Positions 7,629 through 17,722 of a stretch of 64,000 bases of DNA are shown here, one piece after another. The translations under genes and the position numbers were made by a program. Every line of letters begins with the position of its first letter. Within the stretch, counting starts at the first letter, position 1. Source of the stretch: Pasteurellaceae bacterium (GTDB lineage Bacteria > Pseudomonadota > Gammaproteobacteria > Enterobacterales > Pasteurellaceae); the NCBI GenBank assembly GCA_030527795.1, contig JAUNAB010000002.1, forward strand, positions 97,371 through 161,370. The letters run 5' to 3'. The notes below the pieces were generated by a model that saw nothing but the letters and a program-made list of their open reading frames with translations, searched no databases and was not told the origin of the DNA.

Positions 7629-9587
7629 TTATACTTTTCTCATCACGATTAAGAAATAGGCACCTCCAATTAGCGTTGCAACCAACCCCGCTGGTACTTC
7701 ATAAGGAAATAAAATCTGCCGCCCAATCCAATCAGATAACAACATAATCACACTGCCAAGCAGGGCAGATAATAAAAGTTGCTGACGAGGCTGATAAGCA
7801 CCTAGAAAACGCGTTAAATGAGGAACTAATAAACCAATAAAACTTAAGGGGCCAATAATTAAGGTCGCTAATGCACTCAATATGGCACTAAAAAGAATTA
7901 AAATGAAACGAACGACCCGAATATTAAGCCCTAAGGATTGCGCTATTGGCGTTTGTAATGCTAATAACGCAAGCCATCGAATAAAAATCAGACTAAAACA
8001 GAGTAACAACAACGCCACAACCAAAAAGGGCAATGCTAATTCGGGCGATACTTGTTGAGTAGAGCCTGATACCCAAGCGATAAGCTGACTTGCCCGCGGA
8101 TCATTACTTGCAATAGCAATGGTTTGTAAACTCATAAAAAATGCAGCTAAACTAATTCCTGTTAGCAATACTTTTTCTGGCAACATTCCATTACGTTGAT
8201 TAATTAACATTAATATCAATAAGGCTATAACAGCACCTAAAATTCCTGCCCCCCAAAATATCGCGTTGTGTTGAGACGAAAAGACAAATAACACAACTAA
8301 AATACCCATACTCGCGCCTGATGACACACCCAATAATTCAGGGCTTGCCATTGGATTAAGTGTTAAACGTTGCAATATCACACCAGCAACTGCTAATAAA
8401 ATGCCTACTGCAATAGCGGTAAGTACGCGTGGATAGCGTAAAACAAAAAAATCAGGCGAAAAATCCCAACGGAAAGACCAGCTTTGCTCACCTTTGCCCA
8501 AGCCGAGTGCAAGCAACAAGAATATCATACTGAGTAATATCACAATTCCCCAAAACCGCGGTCTAAAATCTCGTCGTTTTTCAGGGGGATTTGAGGTTAA
8601 ACGCCCCGTATGTGCTAAAGAGCGAAACATTAACCACAATAATAACGGCGTACCTAATATTGCAGTAACAGCACCTGTGGGGAGATCTATTGCATAAAAA
8701 GTATTGAATAATTGTAACAATAAATCCGTAATGCCAAGTAATAAAGCCCCTATTCCAAAAGCAGCAATAAGTTGCACTTTAAAATGACGAATGCCTAGTT
8801 GTCGCACAATGGTTGATGCAGCAAGCCCGACAAACCCTAACATACCAACTGCACTCACTACCGTAGCAATAAGGTATGCTGAAATTAATACACCTATAAT
8901 TCGCAATTTTCCAACTGGCACGCCAAAACTTTTAGCATTGCTTTCATTTAACGCTAACATACTTAATGGACGAATGAATAAACTGATCACAAGCACACAA
9001 CCAACTAGTTGCACCGTTAAATATTGACTATCACGCCAACTTTCTTGAGTTAACGAACCAGCCCCCCATTGCGCAAGTCCACGCGATTCTTCAGGGTAAA
9101 ATAACATCATCGTACTGCTCAATGCGCCAAAATATAAATTCACTACCAACCCTGCTAAGATCAATACCAAAGGGGACATTGTTCGACGACAAGATAAGCT
9201 AAGCACAAGGGCTAAACTAATTCCTGCGCCTAAAAGTGCTATCAAACTATTGCTAAACCCCATACCTTGTGGCAAAAAAATAGCACATAAAAATAAACCT
9301 AATTGCGCTCCACTACTAATTCCAAGGGTATTATCTGATGCTAACGGATTATTCATCACTTGTTGCAGTAATGAACTGGCTAATGCCAAACTGCCCCCAG
9401 CCAATAACGCAATATAAATCCGTGGTAAGCTATAACTTTGGATAAGCAAAATATCCAAATTTTCACTCATCTGAAATAATTCCAGTAGATGATGATTTTC
9501 ACCCAGTTGGCGATGTAATAGACTAAAGAGGAGTGTAAAAAATAAAAATCCCAATACGCCCCATAACCAAAATTGACGATTTACCAT
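7629..9587 (-). CDS. fhuB: Fe(3+)-hydroxamate ABC transporter permease FhuB
   Basis: 652-residue inner-membrane permease, the usual length for FhuB, which is two FecCD-type halves fused in one chain. Both halves carry the family motifs: the first LASSLLQQVMNNPLASDNTLGIS and the second VAGVILQRLTLNPMASPELLG, each with about ten membrane segments. The gene overlaps the end of fhuD by seven bases (ATGGTAA), with GGGGGAG just upstream as ribosome-binding site. It receives ferric hydroxamate from FhuD and is driven by FhuC. Confidence 0.93.
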   Translation of the reverse strand: MVNRQFWLWGVLGFLFFTLLFSLLHRQLGENHHLLELFQMSENLDILLIQSYSLPRIYIALLAGGSLALASSLLQQVMNNPLASDNTLGISSGAQLGLFLCAIFLPQGMGFSNSLIALLGAGISLALVLSLSCRRTMSPLVLILAGLVVNLYFGALSSTMMLFYPEESRGLAQWGAGSLTQESWRDSQYLTVQLVGCVLVISLFIRPLSMLALNESNAKSFGVPVGKLRIIGVLISAYLIATVVSAVGMLGFVGLAASTIVRQLGIRHFKVQLIAAFGIGALLLGITDLLLQLFNTFYAIDLPTGAVTAILGTPLLLWLMFRSLAHTGRLTSNPPEKRRDFRPRFWGIVILLSMIFLLLALGLGKGEQSWSFRWDFSPDFFVLRYPRVLTAIAVGILLAVAGVILQRLTLNPMASPELLGVSSGASMGILVVLFVFSSQHNAIFWGAGILGAVIALLILMLINQRNGMLPEKVLLTGISLAAFFMSLQTIAIASNDPRASQLIAWVSGSTQQVSPELALPFLVVALLLLCFSLIFIRWLALLALQTPIAQSLGLNIRVVRFILILFSAILSALATLIIGPLSFIGLLVPHLTRFLGAYQPRQQLLLSALLGSVIMLLSDWIGRQILFPYEVPAGLVATLIGGAYFLIVMRKV

Positions 9588-10471
9588 TGTTCTCCCCCAA
9601 ACTGCAATGCGTGCAACAACGTATTAGCAAAACGTTGTGCTGAAGGTATTCCACCAAATGTCCAGACCGCGGGCAGAATTAAAGGATCTTTTGCCATTGA
9701 TAAATGTTGCCATAAGGTATTATGTGCTAGCGTACTGTGAATATTTGCGGGGTAAGGTTTGATAACAACAAAACGACTATTTTCTGCCAATTTTGCTAAT
9801 TGTGTCACTTCAACCAAACTAAATCCCCATTGATTGACCGCGCCTTGCCACGCATTTTTAAACCCAAGTTGGGTTAATACCGTACCAAATAGGCTATTTT
9901 CACCATAAATACGCAAATGACGTTTATCAGCAAATTGCACCAAAATAATTGGACGATATATAAATGCTAATGCTTGTGCCTTAAGTTGTGTAATTTGATC
10001 CCAATAGTCTGCCATTAATTGATGAAATGCTTGTTGTCTTTCAATAAAAATCGCAATTTGTTGGGTAGCATCTAGCACATTTTGCCAAATATTGCCTTCA
10101 CGATAAAAATCAACCCATTGCACTTTGCCAAAACGTTGTAATAATTCATTAGTACTTTTATAGAAAGAAGAATTAATAAATAGCAAATGCTGTGGAATAA
10201 AATGATGTCTCAATGCCAATAATTGTTCAGTATTCGGTTGCAGACGAATACCTAAATCAATGACATTATTCGCTAATTTAGGCTCGGCTACCCATACTTG
10301 ATAACTTTTCTTATCCCCAACAGCCAAAGGTTGCTGACCTAATGCGACTAAAGTTTCTGCTGTTGTCCAATCTAATGTAGCAACAGAATAAGTCTCTGCT
10401 TTTACCCAATGCGTGAATAAAAACAACATTCCACATACAAAAAAATGGCTTAAAAAATTTCCGCGGTTCAT
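9581..10471 (-). CDS. fhuD: Iron-hydroxamate periplasmic binding protein FhuD
   Basis: 296-residue cluster 8 (helical backbone) binding protein. The N-terminus has a hydrophobic signal (FLSHFFVCGMLFLFTHWVKA) and the mature part begins ETYSVATLDWTTAETLVALG, the usual FhuD/FepB-type opening. It is sandwiched between fhuC and fhuB with overlapping ends (TAATG junction with fhuC), so the three are translationally coupled. Sequence divergence from E. coli FhuD is considerable, so the exact ligand is open. Confidence 0.88.
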   Translation of the reverse strand: MNRGNFLSHFFVCGMLFLFTHWVKAETYSVATLDWTTAETLVALGQQPLAVGDKKSYQVWVAEPKLANNVIDLGIRLQPNTEQLLALRHHFIPQHLLFINSSFYKSTNELLQRFGKVQWVDFYREGNIWQNVLDATQQIAIFIERQQAFHQLMADYWDQITQLKAQALAFIYRPIILVQFADKRHLRIYGENSLFGTVLTQLGFKNAWQGAVNQWGFSLVEVTQLAKLAENSRFVVIKPYPANIHSTLAHNTLWQHLSMAKDPLILPAVWTFGGIPSAQRFANTLLHALQFGGEQW

Positions 10472-11247
10472 TAAAAAAAGCTCACAGGGCGATGATTCTT
10501 AGGATGGGTTATCACATTTAGTTCAATGCCATAAATCTCTTGCAAAGATGGTGTATTCACAATTTGAAATGCATCGCCTTGTGCTAATAATTTACCACTA
10601 TGTAAAGCAACTAAATGATCACAAAATTGTGACGCCAAATTAATATCGTGGATAACAATTATCACACCTAAATGAAGTTCTCGGCTTAGCTGTTGAATTA
10701 ATTGCATCACTTCAACCTGATGAGCAATATCTAATGCAGCTAAAGGTTCATCAAGTAATAAGAATTGGCTTTGTTGGGCTAATAACATAGCAAGCCAAAT
10801 ACGCGACCGTTCTCCACCCGATAACGTATCCACGAGCTGATTTGCAAATTGCTGTGTATGGGTACGTTCTAATGCTTCACTCACAGCTTGTCGGTCTTTT
10901 TCCGTCTCACGTCCAAATAAACCATTCCACGCATAACGCCCCATTGCGATTAATTCACGAGCAGTTAAATTGGTTGCACTAGGTAAATGCTGTGGTAGAT
11001 AGGCTACACGTTTTGCAAAATCACGACTTGACCACTGATTAATATTTTTTCCATCAAGTAAAATAGTCCCTGCAGAAATAGGGTTTTGACGAGCCATTAA
11101 TTTGATAAGCGTTGATTTCCCAGAGCCATTATGCCCAATTAATCCATAGACTTTACCTAGTTCAAAATTAACAGAAATGGGCGATAACAGCGTGCATGAG
11201 TTTTTACCTTGAGAAATTGAAAAGGAAACTTGTTCAAGTTGAAACAC
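10471..11247 (-). CDS. fhuC: Iron-hydroxamate ABC transporter ATPase FhuC
   Basis: 258-residue ATPase that powers FhuB. It shows Walker [15 protein letters not shown]-loop in YLPQHLP, signature LSGGERSRIWLAM, Walker B FLLLDEPLAALD and the switch His in VIHD. It is the first gene of a fhuCDB operon. The upstream 70 bases contain only a weak Fur-box-like match, so iron control of this operon is inferred from its function rather than from a clear site. Confidence 0.93.
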   Translation of the reverse strand: MFQLEQVSFSISQGKNSCTLLSPISVNFELGKVYGLIGHNGSGKSTLIKLMARQNPISAGTILLDGKNINQWSSRDFAKRVAYLPQHLPSATNLTARELIAMGRYAWNGLFGRETEKDRQAVSEALERTHTQQFANQLVDTLSGGERSRIWLAMLLAQQSQFLLLDEPLAALDIAHQVEVMQLIQQLSRELHLGVIIVIHDINLASQFCDHLVALHSGKLLAQGDAFQIVNTPSLQEIYGIELNVITHPKNHRPVSFF

Positions 11248-11319
11248 AATATACTACCGAGAAAAAGAAAATGGCATTCTAACTGAAAACCATTCCTATT
11301 TCAATCAGTTACCATTCTA

Positions 11320-12060
11320 TCATCTCAACCGATAAGTATTATGACGATTAATGCCGATAAATAAAATTAAACAAAGTAAGACAATTAAAGGGATAAATAG
11401 GCTATAAAAATCAATGTGTCGTTGTAGCAAAAAGGTGATGGTTGCCCCTAAGAAGAAATGGAAAATAACAAAAAAGTAGTGCAATGATTCGTGATATTTT
11501 TTTATAAAATCACGGCGATTTTTACAATAATATAATGAAGCAAAAGTTGTGGACATTAATATATAGGTGCTAGTTACAACGGATGTATTAGTTGGGTATT
11601 TTGAACCACCGTGTTTAATAACAAAATTATGTAAAAACATAAAAATTAAACCTAATGTAATCAATGGCATAATTGATGAACTGGGTTCAGCATTAAATAT
11701 CCCGTTATTATATAACCTGTGCCCAATAAGAATAAATGCTAGCAATAAAAATGTATTAATTGTAAAAATAATGGAATAAAAAGTATGAGTCGGAATAGCC
11801 TCTATTTTAGGCTTGAATTTAATATAAAAAAATTGATAAATCGTTGAGATGAGAATCCAAATTAAGATAATCTGCAAATGAAACATTGAAGCAAAATTAA
11901 AATTCCCATCGCAAATATCAATCACGCTAAAGATCATATTTGAAGTCATATAACCGATTAATGCTTTATAAAAATACACAAAACTGATTACTTCGACTGA
12001 ACCACCAATAAAACTCATTAAATAATGAATTTTAAAACCTAAATTTCGATATAATCTCAT
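11320..12060 (-). CDS. DUF1275 (YoaK-like) integral membrane protein, divergent
   Basis: 246 residues with about six hydrophobic segments. The N-terminal GGSVEVISFVYF...GYMTSNM matches the DUF1275 hallmark (G-x-x-D-A-x-S-x-x-x...M-T-G-N) with substitutions, so I assign it as a divergent member of unknown function. It is visibly more AT-rich and richer in Ile, Phe and Asn than its neighbours, which could mean acquisition or relaxed selection. It is codirectional with the fhu operon and lies 72 bases upstream of fhuC, so cotranscription is possible. Confidence 0.6.
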   Translation of the reverse strand: MRLYRNLGFKIHYLMSFIGGSVEVISFVYFYKALIGYMTSNMIFSVIDICDGNFNFASMFHLQIILIWILISTIYQFFYIKFKPKIEAIPTHTFYSIIFTINTFLLLAFILIGHRLYNNGIFNAEPSSSIMPLITLGLIFMFLHNFVIKHGGSKYPTNTSVVTSTYILMSTTFASLYYCKNRRDFIKKYHESLHYFFVIFHFFLGATITFLLQRHIDFYSLFIPLIVLLCLILFIGINRHNTYRLR

Positions 12061-12108
12061 TATGGGTTACCGACTTATTTTATCCAAAAAACGTTATTAA
12101 AAACCAGT

Positions 12109-12402
12109 TTAACGGGTAGATAATTGGAAAATCATTGTTTCTGCTTGGCAACTAAATTCAAAATGTGCCGTTAATTGATAGCCACCATCAACTGATTGAA
12201 TACGGCTCGTGATTTGGCAAGGCTCACTTTCCGCAGCGCGTGCTTTTTCTGTTAGATAATCCAACGCTTGTTGAGCCAATTCTTCCGTTGCATAAACTTG
12301 TTCGAAATCTACGCCACAGTCACTCCCATCAATAATAGTGCCGACATCAACACAACAGCAAGCTTTCACTTCTTCTGCTTTGCATAAATTTTTTTCGCTC
12401 AT
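12109..12402 (-). CDS. YfcZ/YiiS family (DUF406) protein
   Basis: 97-residue acidic, Cys-rich protein with the family layout: an N-terminal Cys cluster (CKAEEVKACCCVDVGTIID), a central ATEELAQQALDYLTEKARAAES helix, and a C-terminal beta segment. Function is unknown. It is divergent from fadL, and in E. coli yfcZ is also fadL's neighbour, so the pairing supports the call. Confidence 0.85.
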   Translation of the reverse strand: MSEKNLCKAEEVKACCCVDVGTIIDGSDCGVDFEQVYATEELAQQALDYLTEKARAAESEPCQITSRIQSVDGGYQLTAHFEFSCQAETMIFQLSTR

Positions 12403-12501
12403 GGTTTTTTCCTTAATGTAATGAAGTAAATAATTGCAATTATTCTAACGATTTTCTTGTTTTTTTGCAAAAAATAAGCAGAAATTGAAAAAGTTCAGTT
12501 T

Positions 12502-12518
12502 AACTGGTCGGAACACTT
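12502..12518. promoter_or_regulatory. Candidate FadR operator upstream of fadL
   Basis: AACTGGTCGGAACACTT matches the E. coli FadR pattern AnCTGGTCnGACnAGnT except at two positions, with a perfect left half. It lies in the yfcZ-fadL gap, 81 bases before the fadL ATG, and FadR itself is encoded at 35525-36256. The link is inference from the motif. Confidence 0.45.
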
Positions 12519-12598
12519 TAGAAAAAGCGGAATTACATTTGCGCCCGCGATCGTCCTTCATTAAAATCGCCCCGAATTTACACAAAAGGAGTGCCTTA

Positions 12599-13990
12599 AT
12601 GAAAAAAACATTAACCAAAACGTTGTTATCTTCAGCATTATTACTCACTACCGCGGGCGTAAATGCCGCTGCTTTTCAATTAGCTGAAATTTCAACTTCA
12701 GGATTAGGTCGTGCTTATGCAGGGGAAGCGGCGATTGCTGATAATGCAAGCGTAGTGGCAACCAATCCAGCTGGAATGAGCTTATTCCAACGCCCTGAAA
12801 TTTCTGTAGGAGCAATCTATGTAGATCCCCATATTGATGTGGAAGGTACAACACAAGCGTGGAGCAACACATCGGGACTAACAAGTGTTGATGCGTCACA
12901 TAAAAATATTGCGTCAAATTCTATTGTCCCAAATCTCTATGCTATTTACCCAATCAATGAGAAATTCTCAGTGGGCGGTGGAATGAACGTCAATTATGGT
13001 CTATCTACCGAATACAACAAAGGTTATAGTGCGGGCTTTTTAGCGGGTAACACCGAATTAAAAGCATTTAACTTCAATTTAAGTGGCGCTTATCGCATTA
13101 CCGAGCATTTAAGTGCAGGTCTAGGTTTCAATGCGGTTTATGCGGATGCTAAAATTGAGCGTTTTGCAGGGACATTACCAGGACCTGCGATGTACGCCGC
13201 AACTTATCGTGCAGCATTAGCTAGAATGGGCAGTGCCGCCGCCTCAACCGCGGCAGGTCAAGCGGCAGCACAAAGTGCGGCAGTAGCGGCGGCAAATAAT
13301 GCGGCAGCAATTTCCTCGGATACATTATTACGCAAAATTGAAGGAAATGAATGGGGATTTGGTTGGAATGCTGGTTTAATGTATGAAGTCAATAAAAACA
13401 ACCGCTTTGGTTTGGCTTATCATTCACGCGTAGATATTGATTTTGATGGACAATATTCCGATGCGGGTAGTGCTATATTAGGCGCACTTGCTCAAGGCAA
13501 CCAACCTGGTTCTCTGACCTTACCACTCCCTGCGTATTGGGAATTTTCTGGTTATCACAAAGTCACCGACAAACTTGCCTTACATTACAGCTACAAATAC
13601 ACACAATGGGATAAATTTACCGAATTGCGTGCAACAGGCCGCTCAGGTAATGAATTATTTCAAAAAGATGAAAAATTCAGAAATTCATCACGTATTGCGC
13701 TTGGTGCAACCTATGATATCAATGAGAAATTAACAATGCGCGCCGGTATCGCTTTTGATGAAAGTGCAGCACAGGATCACCATTCCCTTTCTATTCCTGA
13801 TACCGATCGTACGTGGTATAGCTTAGGTGCAACCTATCGCTTTACCCCTGATTTATCCGTAGATTTGGGTTATGCCTATTTACACGGTTCAAAAGTGAGC
13901 TTTACCGAAACCCAAAGTGGATTAGTGAGCCGCTTTACCAGTAAAGCACACGCTAACCTTTACGGTTTAAACCTAAATTATCGTTTCTAA
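12599..13990 (+). CDS. fadL: Long-chain fatty acid outer-membrane transporter FadL
   Basis: 463-residue outer-membrane barrel for fatty acid uptake. ATG 12599 follows AAAAGGAG and gives a signal peptide ending VNAA; a start at 12485 would bury this signal. The mature N-terminus has the FadL hatch hallmark (FQLAEISTSGLGRAYAGEAA and N-P-A-G), and the chain ends in LNLNYRF. Residues about 209-238 form an Ala-rich insert (GSAAAST...AAVAAANNAAA) not typical of E. coli FadL, probably in a surface loop. It stands alone, with its own terminator and a candidate FadR site. Confidence 0.92.
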   Translation: MKKTLTKTLLSSALLLTTAGVNAAAFQLAEISTSGLGRAYAGEAAIADNASVVATNPAGMSLFQRPEISVGAIYVDPHIDVEGTTQAWSNTSGLTSVDASHKNIASNSIVPNLYAIYPINEKFSVGGGMNVNYGLSTEYNKGYSAGFLAGNTELKAFNFNLSGAYRITEHLSAGLGFNAVYADAKIERFAGTLPGPAMYAATYRAALARMGSAAASTAAGQAAAQSAAVAAANNAAAISSDTLLRKIEGNEWGFGWNAGLMYEVNKNNRFGLAYHSRVDIDFDGQYSDAGSAILGALAQGNQPGSLTLPLPAYWEFSGYHKVTDKLALHYSYKYTQWDKFTELRATGRSGNELFQKDEKFRNSSRIALGATYDINEKLTMRAGIAFDESAAQDHHSLSIPDTDRTWYSLGATYRFTPDLSVDLGYAYLHGSKVSFTETQSGLVSRFTSKAHANLYGLNLNYRF

Positions 13991-13999
13991 ATCAAAACA

Positions 14000-14026
14000 A
14001 AAAGCACCTTTTACGGTGCTTTTTTA
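14000..14026 (+). terminator. fadL rho-independent terminator
   Basis: AAAAGCACC and GGTGCTTTT form a 9-bp stem with a 6-base loop, followed by more T residues, ten bases after the fadL stop. Confidence 0.9.
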
Positions 14027-14041
14027 TTATAGAAAGATGAA

Positions 14042-14085
14042 AAAACCGCGGTCAAAAAAACGCTTAAATTTTTGACCGCGGTTTT
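14042..14085. repeat. Uptake-core pair between convergent fadL and uvrA
   Basis: Perfect inverted 17-bp arms (AAAACCGCGGTCAAAAA) frame a short centre containing CGCTTAA. It lies 26 bases past the uvrA stop. Read on the minus strand it carries TTTAAGCGTTTTTTT, the orientation that fits a uvrA terminator. Confidence 0.85.
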
Positions 14086-14110
14086 GCTAGCAAAATCGTG
14101 AATTTATTGG

Positions 14111-16939
14111 TTACGCTGGCAACATTGCTTTTAAAAAGCGTGCAGTATGGCTATTCGGATTTTGTGCCACTTGCTCTGGCGTCCCTGTCGCAATAATTTG
14201 TCCGCCACAGCTGCCCCCTTCAGGCCCAAGATCCACAATCCAATCTGCGGTTTTGATTACATCAAGATTATGCTCAATCACCACAATACTATTGCCCTGA
14301 TCACGTAATCGGTGCAATACTTCAAGTAGTTGTTTAATATCGGCAAAATGCAATCCTGTAGTTGGTTCATCTAAGATATACAAGGTTTTTCCCGTATCAC
14401 GTTTAGATAATTCCGTTGCTAATTTCACACGTTGCGCTTCCCCACCAGACAGCGTGGTTGAAGACTGCCCTAAACGAATATAAGATAATCCAACATCAAT
14501 TAGCGTCTGCAATTTGCGGGCAAGCACAGGAATGGCGTCAAAAAATTCACGTGCTTCTTCTACGGTCATATTTAACACTTGGTCAATGGTTTTGCCTTTA
14601 TAACGAATTTCTAAGGTTTCACGGTTATAACGTTTGCCCTTACAATGATCACAAGGCACATAAACATCGGGCAGAAAGTGCATTTCCACTTTGATCACCC
14701 CATCGCCCTGACAAGCCTCACAACGTCCACCACGCACATTAAAACTAAATCGCCCAACATTATAGCCACGCGCACGGCTTTCTGGCACACCAGCAAATAA
14801 CTCACGGATTGGCGTAAAAAGCCCCGTGTAAGTGGCAGGGTTAGAACGTGGAGTGCGTCCAATAGGACTTTGGTTAATATCAATCACCTTATCAAAATAT
14901 TCCAAGCCTTCAATGGAACGATATGGTGCAAAATTAATGTTGTCCGCACGATTCAGTGCATTTTGTGCAAGTGGAAAAAGGGTATCATTAATCAAGGTTG
15001 ATTTACCCGACCCTGACACGCCCGTGATACAGGTAAATAAACCCACAGGAATGGTTAAATCAACATTTTTTAAATTATTACCAGTCGCCCCTTTTAGCTG
15101 TAACAATTTTTTGCCGTCATAAGGAACACGCTGTTTTGGCACCACAATTTGCTCGGCACCCGATAAGAATTTCCCTGTTAACGAATTTGGATTTGCCATA
15201 ATTTCGCTCGCTGTGCCTTCTGCCACAACAGCTCCACCGTGAACACCCGCACCAGGACCAATGTCAATAATATGATCTGCGGCACGAATGGCATCTTCAT
15301 CGTGTTCCACCACAATCACTGTATTCCCCAGATTACGCAAATGGATTAAGGTATTGAGTAAGCGTTCATTATCACGTTGATGTAAACCAATTGAAGGTTC
15401 ATCAAGCACATACATCACTCCAACCAAGCCTGCACCAATTTGGCTCGCAAGGCGGATACGTTGTGCTTCCCCACCCGATAGGGTTTCGGCAGAACGGGAT
15501 AACGACAAATAATTTAATCCAACATTGACTAAAAACTGCAAACGTTCCTTAATTTCTTTCAGAATTTTTTCCGCAATTTGTGCTTTTTGTCCGCTTAATT
15601 TAATTTGTTCAAAAAATTGTAATGCTTCGCCAATGCTCATTTCAGAAATGGCAGGCAAATTTGTGTTCTCAACATAGACATAACGTGCTTCGGGGCGTAA
15701 ACGTGAACCACCGCAATCAATACAAGGTCGCGTGCTAATATTTTTCGCTAATTCTTCACGTACAGACATTGACTCCGTTTCTTTATAGCGGCGTGCCATA
15801 TTATTTAAAATACCTTCAAAGCTATGATGACGCACCACTACATCGCCACGGTCGTTAACATATTGAAACTCAATTTCTTCTTTGCCTGAACCGTTTAGCA
15901 CGATTTGTTGGATCTTTTTCGGCAATTGTTCAAAAGGTGTTTCTACATCAAAATGATAATGTTTCGCCAACGAAGTCAGCATCTGATAATAATAAAAATT
16001 ACGACGATCCCAGCCTTTAATCGCTCCCGCGGCTAAAGATACCGCAGGATTTTGCACCACTCGGGTTTCATCAAAATATTGTTGTACGCCTAAACCATCA
16101 CAAGTTGGACAAGCACCAGCTGGATTATTAAAAGAAAACAACCGCGGTTCAAGCTCTGGAATTGAATAACCACAATGTGAACAAGCGAAATTGGCGGAAA
16201 ACATTAATTCTTCCGCTTTCGGATCATCCATATTCGCCACAACCGCTGTGCCACCTGATAATTCTAATGCGGTTTCAAAAGACTCTGCTAAACGTGTAGC
16301 CAAATCAGCACGTATTTTAAAACGATCAATCACAACTTCAATCGTGTGTTTTTTCTGTAATTCCAACTTAGGCGGATCAGATAAATCCACAATTTCACCA
16401 TCAATACGCGCCCGAATATAACCCTGACTTGCAATTTGTTCCAATAATTTAATATGCTCGCCCTTACGTGCTTTTACCACGGGTGCAAGCAACATCATTT
16501 TGCTTTCTTCAGGCAAACTCAAAACCTTATCCACCATTTGACTAATGGTTTGGGCAGCTAACGGTTCATTATGCTCAGGGCAACGTGGCTCGCCAACTCG
16601 TGCAAACAATAAACGCAAATAATCGTGGATTTCAGTTACAGTCCCCACCGTTGAACGCGGATTGTGCGACGTGGATTTTTGCTCAATTGAAATCGCAGGC
16701 GATAGCCCTTCAATGCTATCCACATCAGGTTTTTCCATTAAAGATAAAAACTGACGTGCGTAAGCAGAAAGGGATTCCACATAACGACGCTGACCTTCCG
16801 CATACAAGGTATCAAATGCCAAAGAGGATTTACCCGAACCCGAAAGCCCCGTAATAACAATTAATTTATCACGTGGAATGCAAAGATTTATATTTTTTAA
16901 GTTGTGGGTTCGCGCCCCACGAATATCAATTTGATCCAT
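14111..16939 (-). CDS. uvrA: UvrABC excinuclease subunit A
   Basis: 942-residue DNA damage recognition ATPase for nucleotide excision repair, full length. It has two ABC modules: Walker [10 protein letters not shown] near the N-terminus and GVSGSGKST in the second half, two LSGGEAQR signatures, and zinc-binding Cys pairs (CSHCGY...CPTCDG and CEACQGDG...CDHCKGKR). It is divergent from ssb across a shared LexA-type box, as in E. coli. Confidence 0.98.
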   Translation of the reverse strand: MDQIDIRGARTHNLKNINLCIPRDKLIVITGLSGSGKSSLAFDTLYAEGQRRYVESLSAYARQFLSLMEKPDVDSIEGLSPAISIEQKSTSHNPRSTVGTVTEIHDYLRLLFARVGEPRCPEHNEPLAAQTISQMVDKVLSLPEESKMMLLAPVVKARKGEHIKLLEQIASQGYIRARIDGEIVDLSDPPKLELQKKHTIEVVIDRFKIRADLATRLAESFETALELSGGTAVVANMDDPKAEELMFSANFACSHCGYSIPELEPRLFSFNNPAGACPTCDGLGVQQYFDETRVVQNPAVSLAAGAIKGWDRRNFYYYQMLTSLAKHYHFDVETPFEQLPKKIQQIVLNGSGKEEIEFQYVNDRGDVVVRHHSFEGILNNMARRYKETESMSVREELAKNISTRPCIDCGGSRLRPEARYVYVENTNLPAISEMSIGEALQFFEQIKLSGQKAQIAEKILKEIKERLQFLVNVGLNYLSLSRSAETLSGGEAQRIRLASQIGAGLVGVMYVLDEPSIGLHQRDNERLLNTLIHLRNLGNTVIVVEHDEDAIRAADHIIDIGPGAGVHGGAVVAEGTASEIMANPNSLTGKFLSGAEQIVVPKQRVPYDGKKLLQLKGATGNNLKNVDLTIPVGLFTCITGVSGSGKSTLINDTLFPLAQNALNRADNINFAPYRSIEGLEYFDKVIDINQSPIGRTPRSNPATYTGLFTPIRELFAGVPESRARGYNVGRFSFNVRGGRCEACQGDGVIKVEMHFLPDVYVPCDHCKGKRYNRETLEIRYKGKTIDQVLNMTVEEAREFFDAIPVLARKLQTLIDVGLSYIRLGQSSTTLSGGEAQRVKLATELSKRDTGKTLYILDEPTTGLHFADIKQLLEVLHRLRDQGNSIVVIEHNLDVIKTADWIVDLGPEGGSCGGQIIATGTPEQVAQNPNSHTARFLKAMLPA

Positions 16940-17000
16940 AATAATGAAAAATGTGTTGGTATAAAGTCAAAATTGGAACGATTATCGCATAATTTACACT

Positions 17001-17016
17001 CTGTTAAAATATCCAG
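17001..17016. promoter_or_regulatory. LexA (SOS) box shared by uvrA and ssb
   Basis: CTGT-TAAAATAT-CCAG differs from the CTGT-N8-ACAG consensus at one position and lies in the uvrA-ssb divergent gap, where E. coli also has its SOS box. Confidence 0.7.
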
Positions 17017-17096
17017 TGAAAAATTATAGATCTTTTATCACTTTTAAGGCAGAATATGGCAAATTTCACTCATTTAATTAAGAAAGGAAACAGATT

Positions 17097-17591
17097 ATGG
17101 CGGGAGTTAATAAAGTTATTATTGTAGGTCGTTTGGGTAATGATCCTGAAGTACGCACAATGCCTAATGGCGAAGCCGTTGCCAATATTAGCGTTGCAAC
17201 CAGTGAAAGTTGGACTGATAAACAAACGGGCGAACGCCGTGAACAAACAGAATGGCACCGTATCGTATTTTATCGCCGTCAAGCTGAAGTTGTCGGCGAA
17301 TATTTACGTAAAGGATCACAGGTTTATGTGGAAGGGCGTTTAAGAACACGCAAATGGCAGGATCAAAATGGACAAGACCGCTACACCACCGAAATTCAAG
17401 GCGATGTAATGCAAATGCTTGGTGGACGTAATGACCAAATGGGCGATTCCCCAGCCTATTCTGCCCCACAACAAAATTATCAACGCCAACCAGCACCACG
17501 TCCCCAAACTAGTGCACCAAAACAACCGACACCAGTAGCCCCGCCAGCTGATGATTTTGGCGGTGACTTTGATGATAATATCCCATTTTAA
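17097..17591 (+). CDS. ssb: Single-stranded DNA-binding protein SSB
   Basis: 164-residue OB-fold protein with N-terminal [20 protein letters not shown], a Gln/Pro-rich flexible linker and the acidic interaction tip DDNIPF that binds replication and repair partners. The start has AAAGGAAA eight bases upstream. It is divergent from uvrA with a shared SOS box. SSB also protects incoming DNA during natural transformation, which is relevant given the uptake sequences here. Confidence 0.97.
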   Translation: MAGVNKVIIVGRLGNDPEVRTMPNGEAVANISVATSESWTDKQTGERREQTEWHRIVFYRRQAEVVGEYLRKGSQVYVEGRLRTRKWQDQNGQDRYTTEIQGDVMQMLGGRNDQMGDSPAYSAPQQNYQRQPAPRPQTSAPKQPTPVAPPADDFGGDFDDNIPF

Positions 17592-17613
17592 GTGCTAAGA
17601 AGCATAACAGCCT

Positions 17614-17658
17614 AAACCGCAGTCAAAAATTCAAGCGTTTTTTTTGACCGCGTTTTTT
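17614..17658. repeat. Degenerate uptake-core pair after ssb
   Basis: Left core AACCGCAGT and right core GACCGCGTT each depart by one base from ACCGCGGT, while the spacer AAAATTCAAGCG plus T-tract is kept. It probably acts as the ssb terminator. Confidence 0.65.
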
Positions 17659-17671
17659 CAGCTATATAAAA

Positions 17672-17702
17672 AAACCGCGTGTTGTAAAAACAAACGCGGT
17701 TT
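17672..17702. terminator. Hairpin terminator for the CstA-type gene
   Basis: AAACCGCGT and ACGCGGTTT form a 9-bp stem, which can extend through TTGT and ACAA in the loop with one bulge. It lies 20 bases after the transporter's stop on the minus strand. Confidence 0.7.
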
Positions 17703-17722
17703 AATTTTAACGCCCAAATAGC

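Noticed and set aside
11248..11319. Fur box upstream of fhuC
   Set aside because: Only scattered matches to the consensus are present, much weaker than the box at 7507.
12485..12598. Longer FadL start
   Set aside because: It would put 38 residues before a clear signal peptide and would run over the candidate FadR site.
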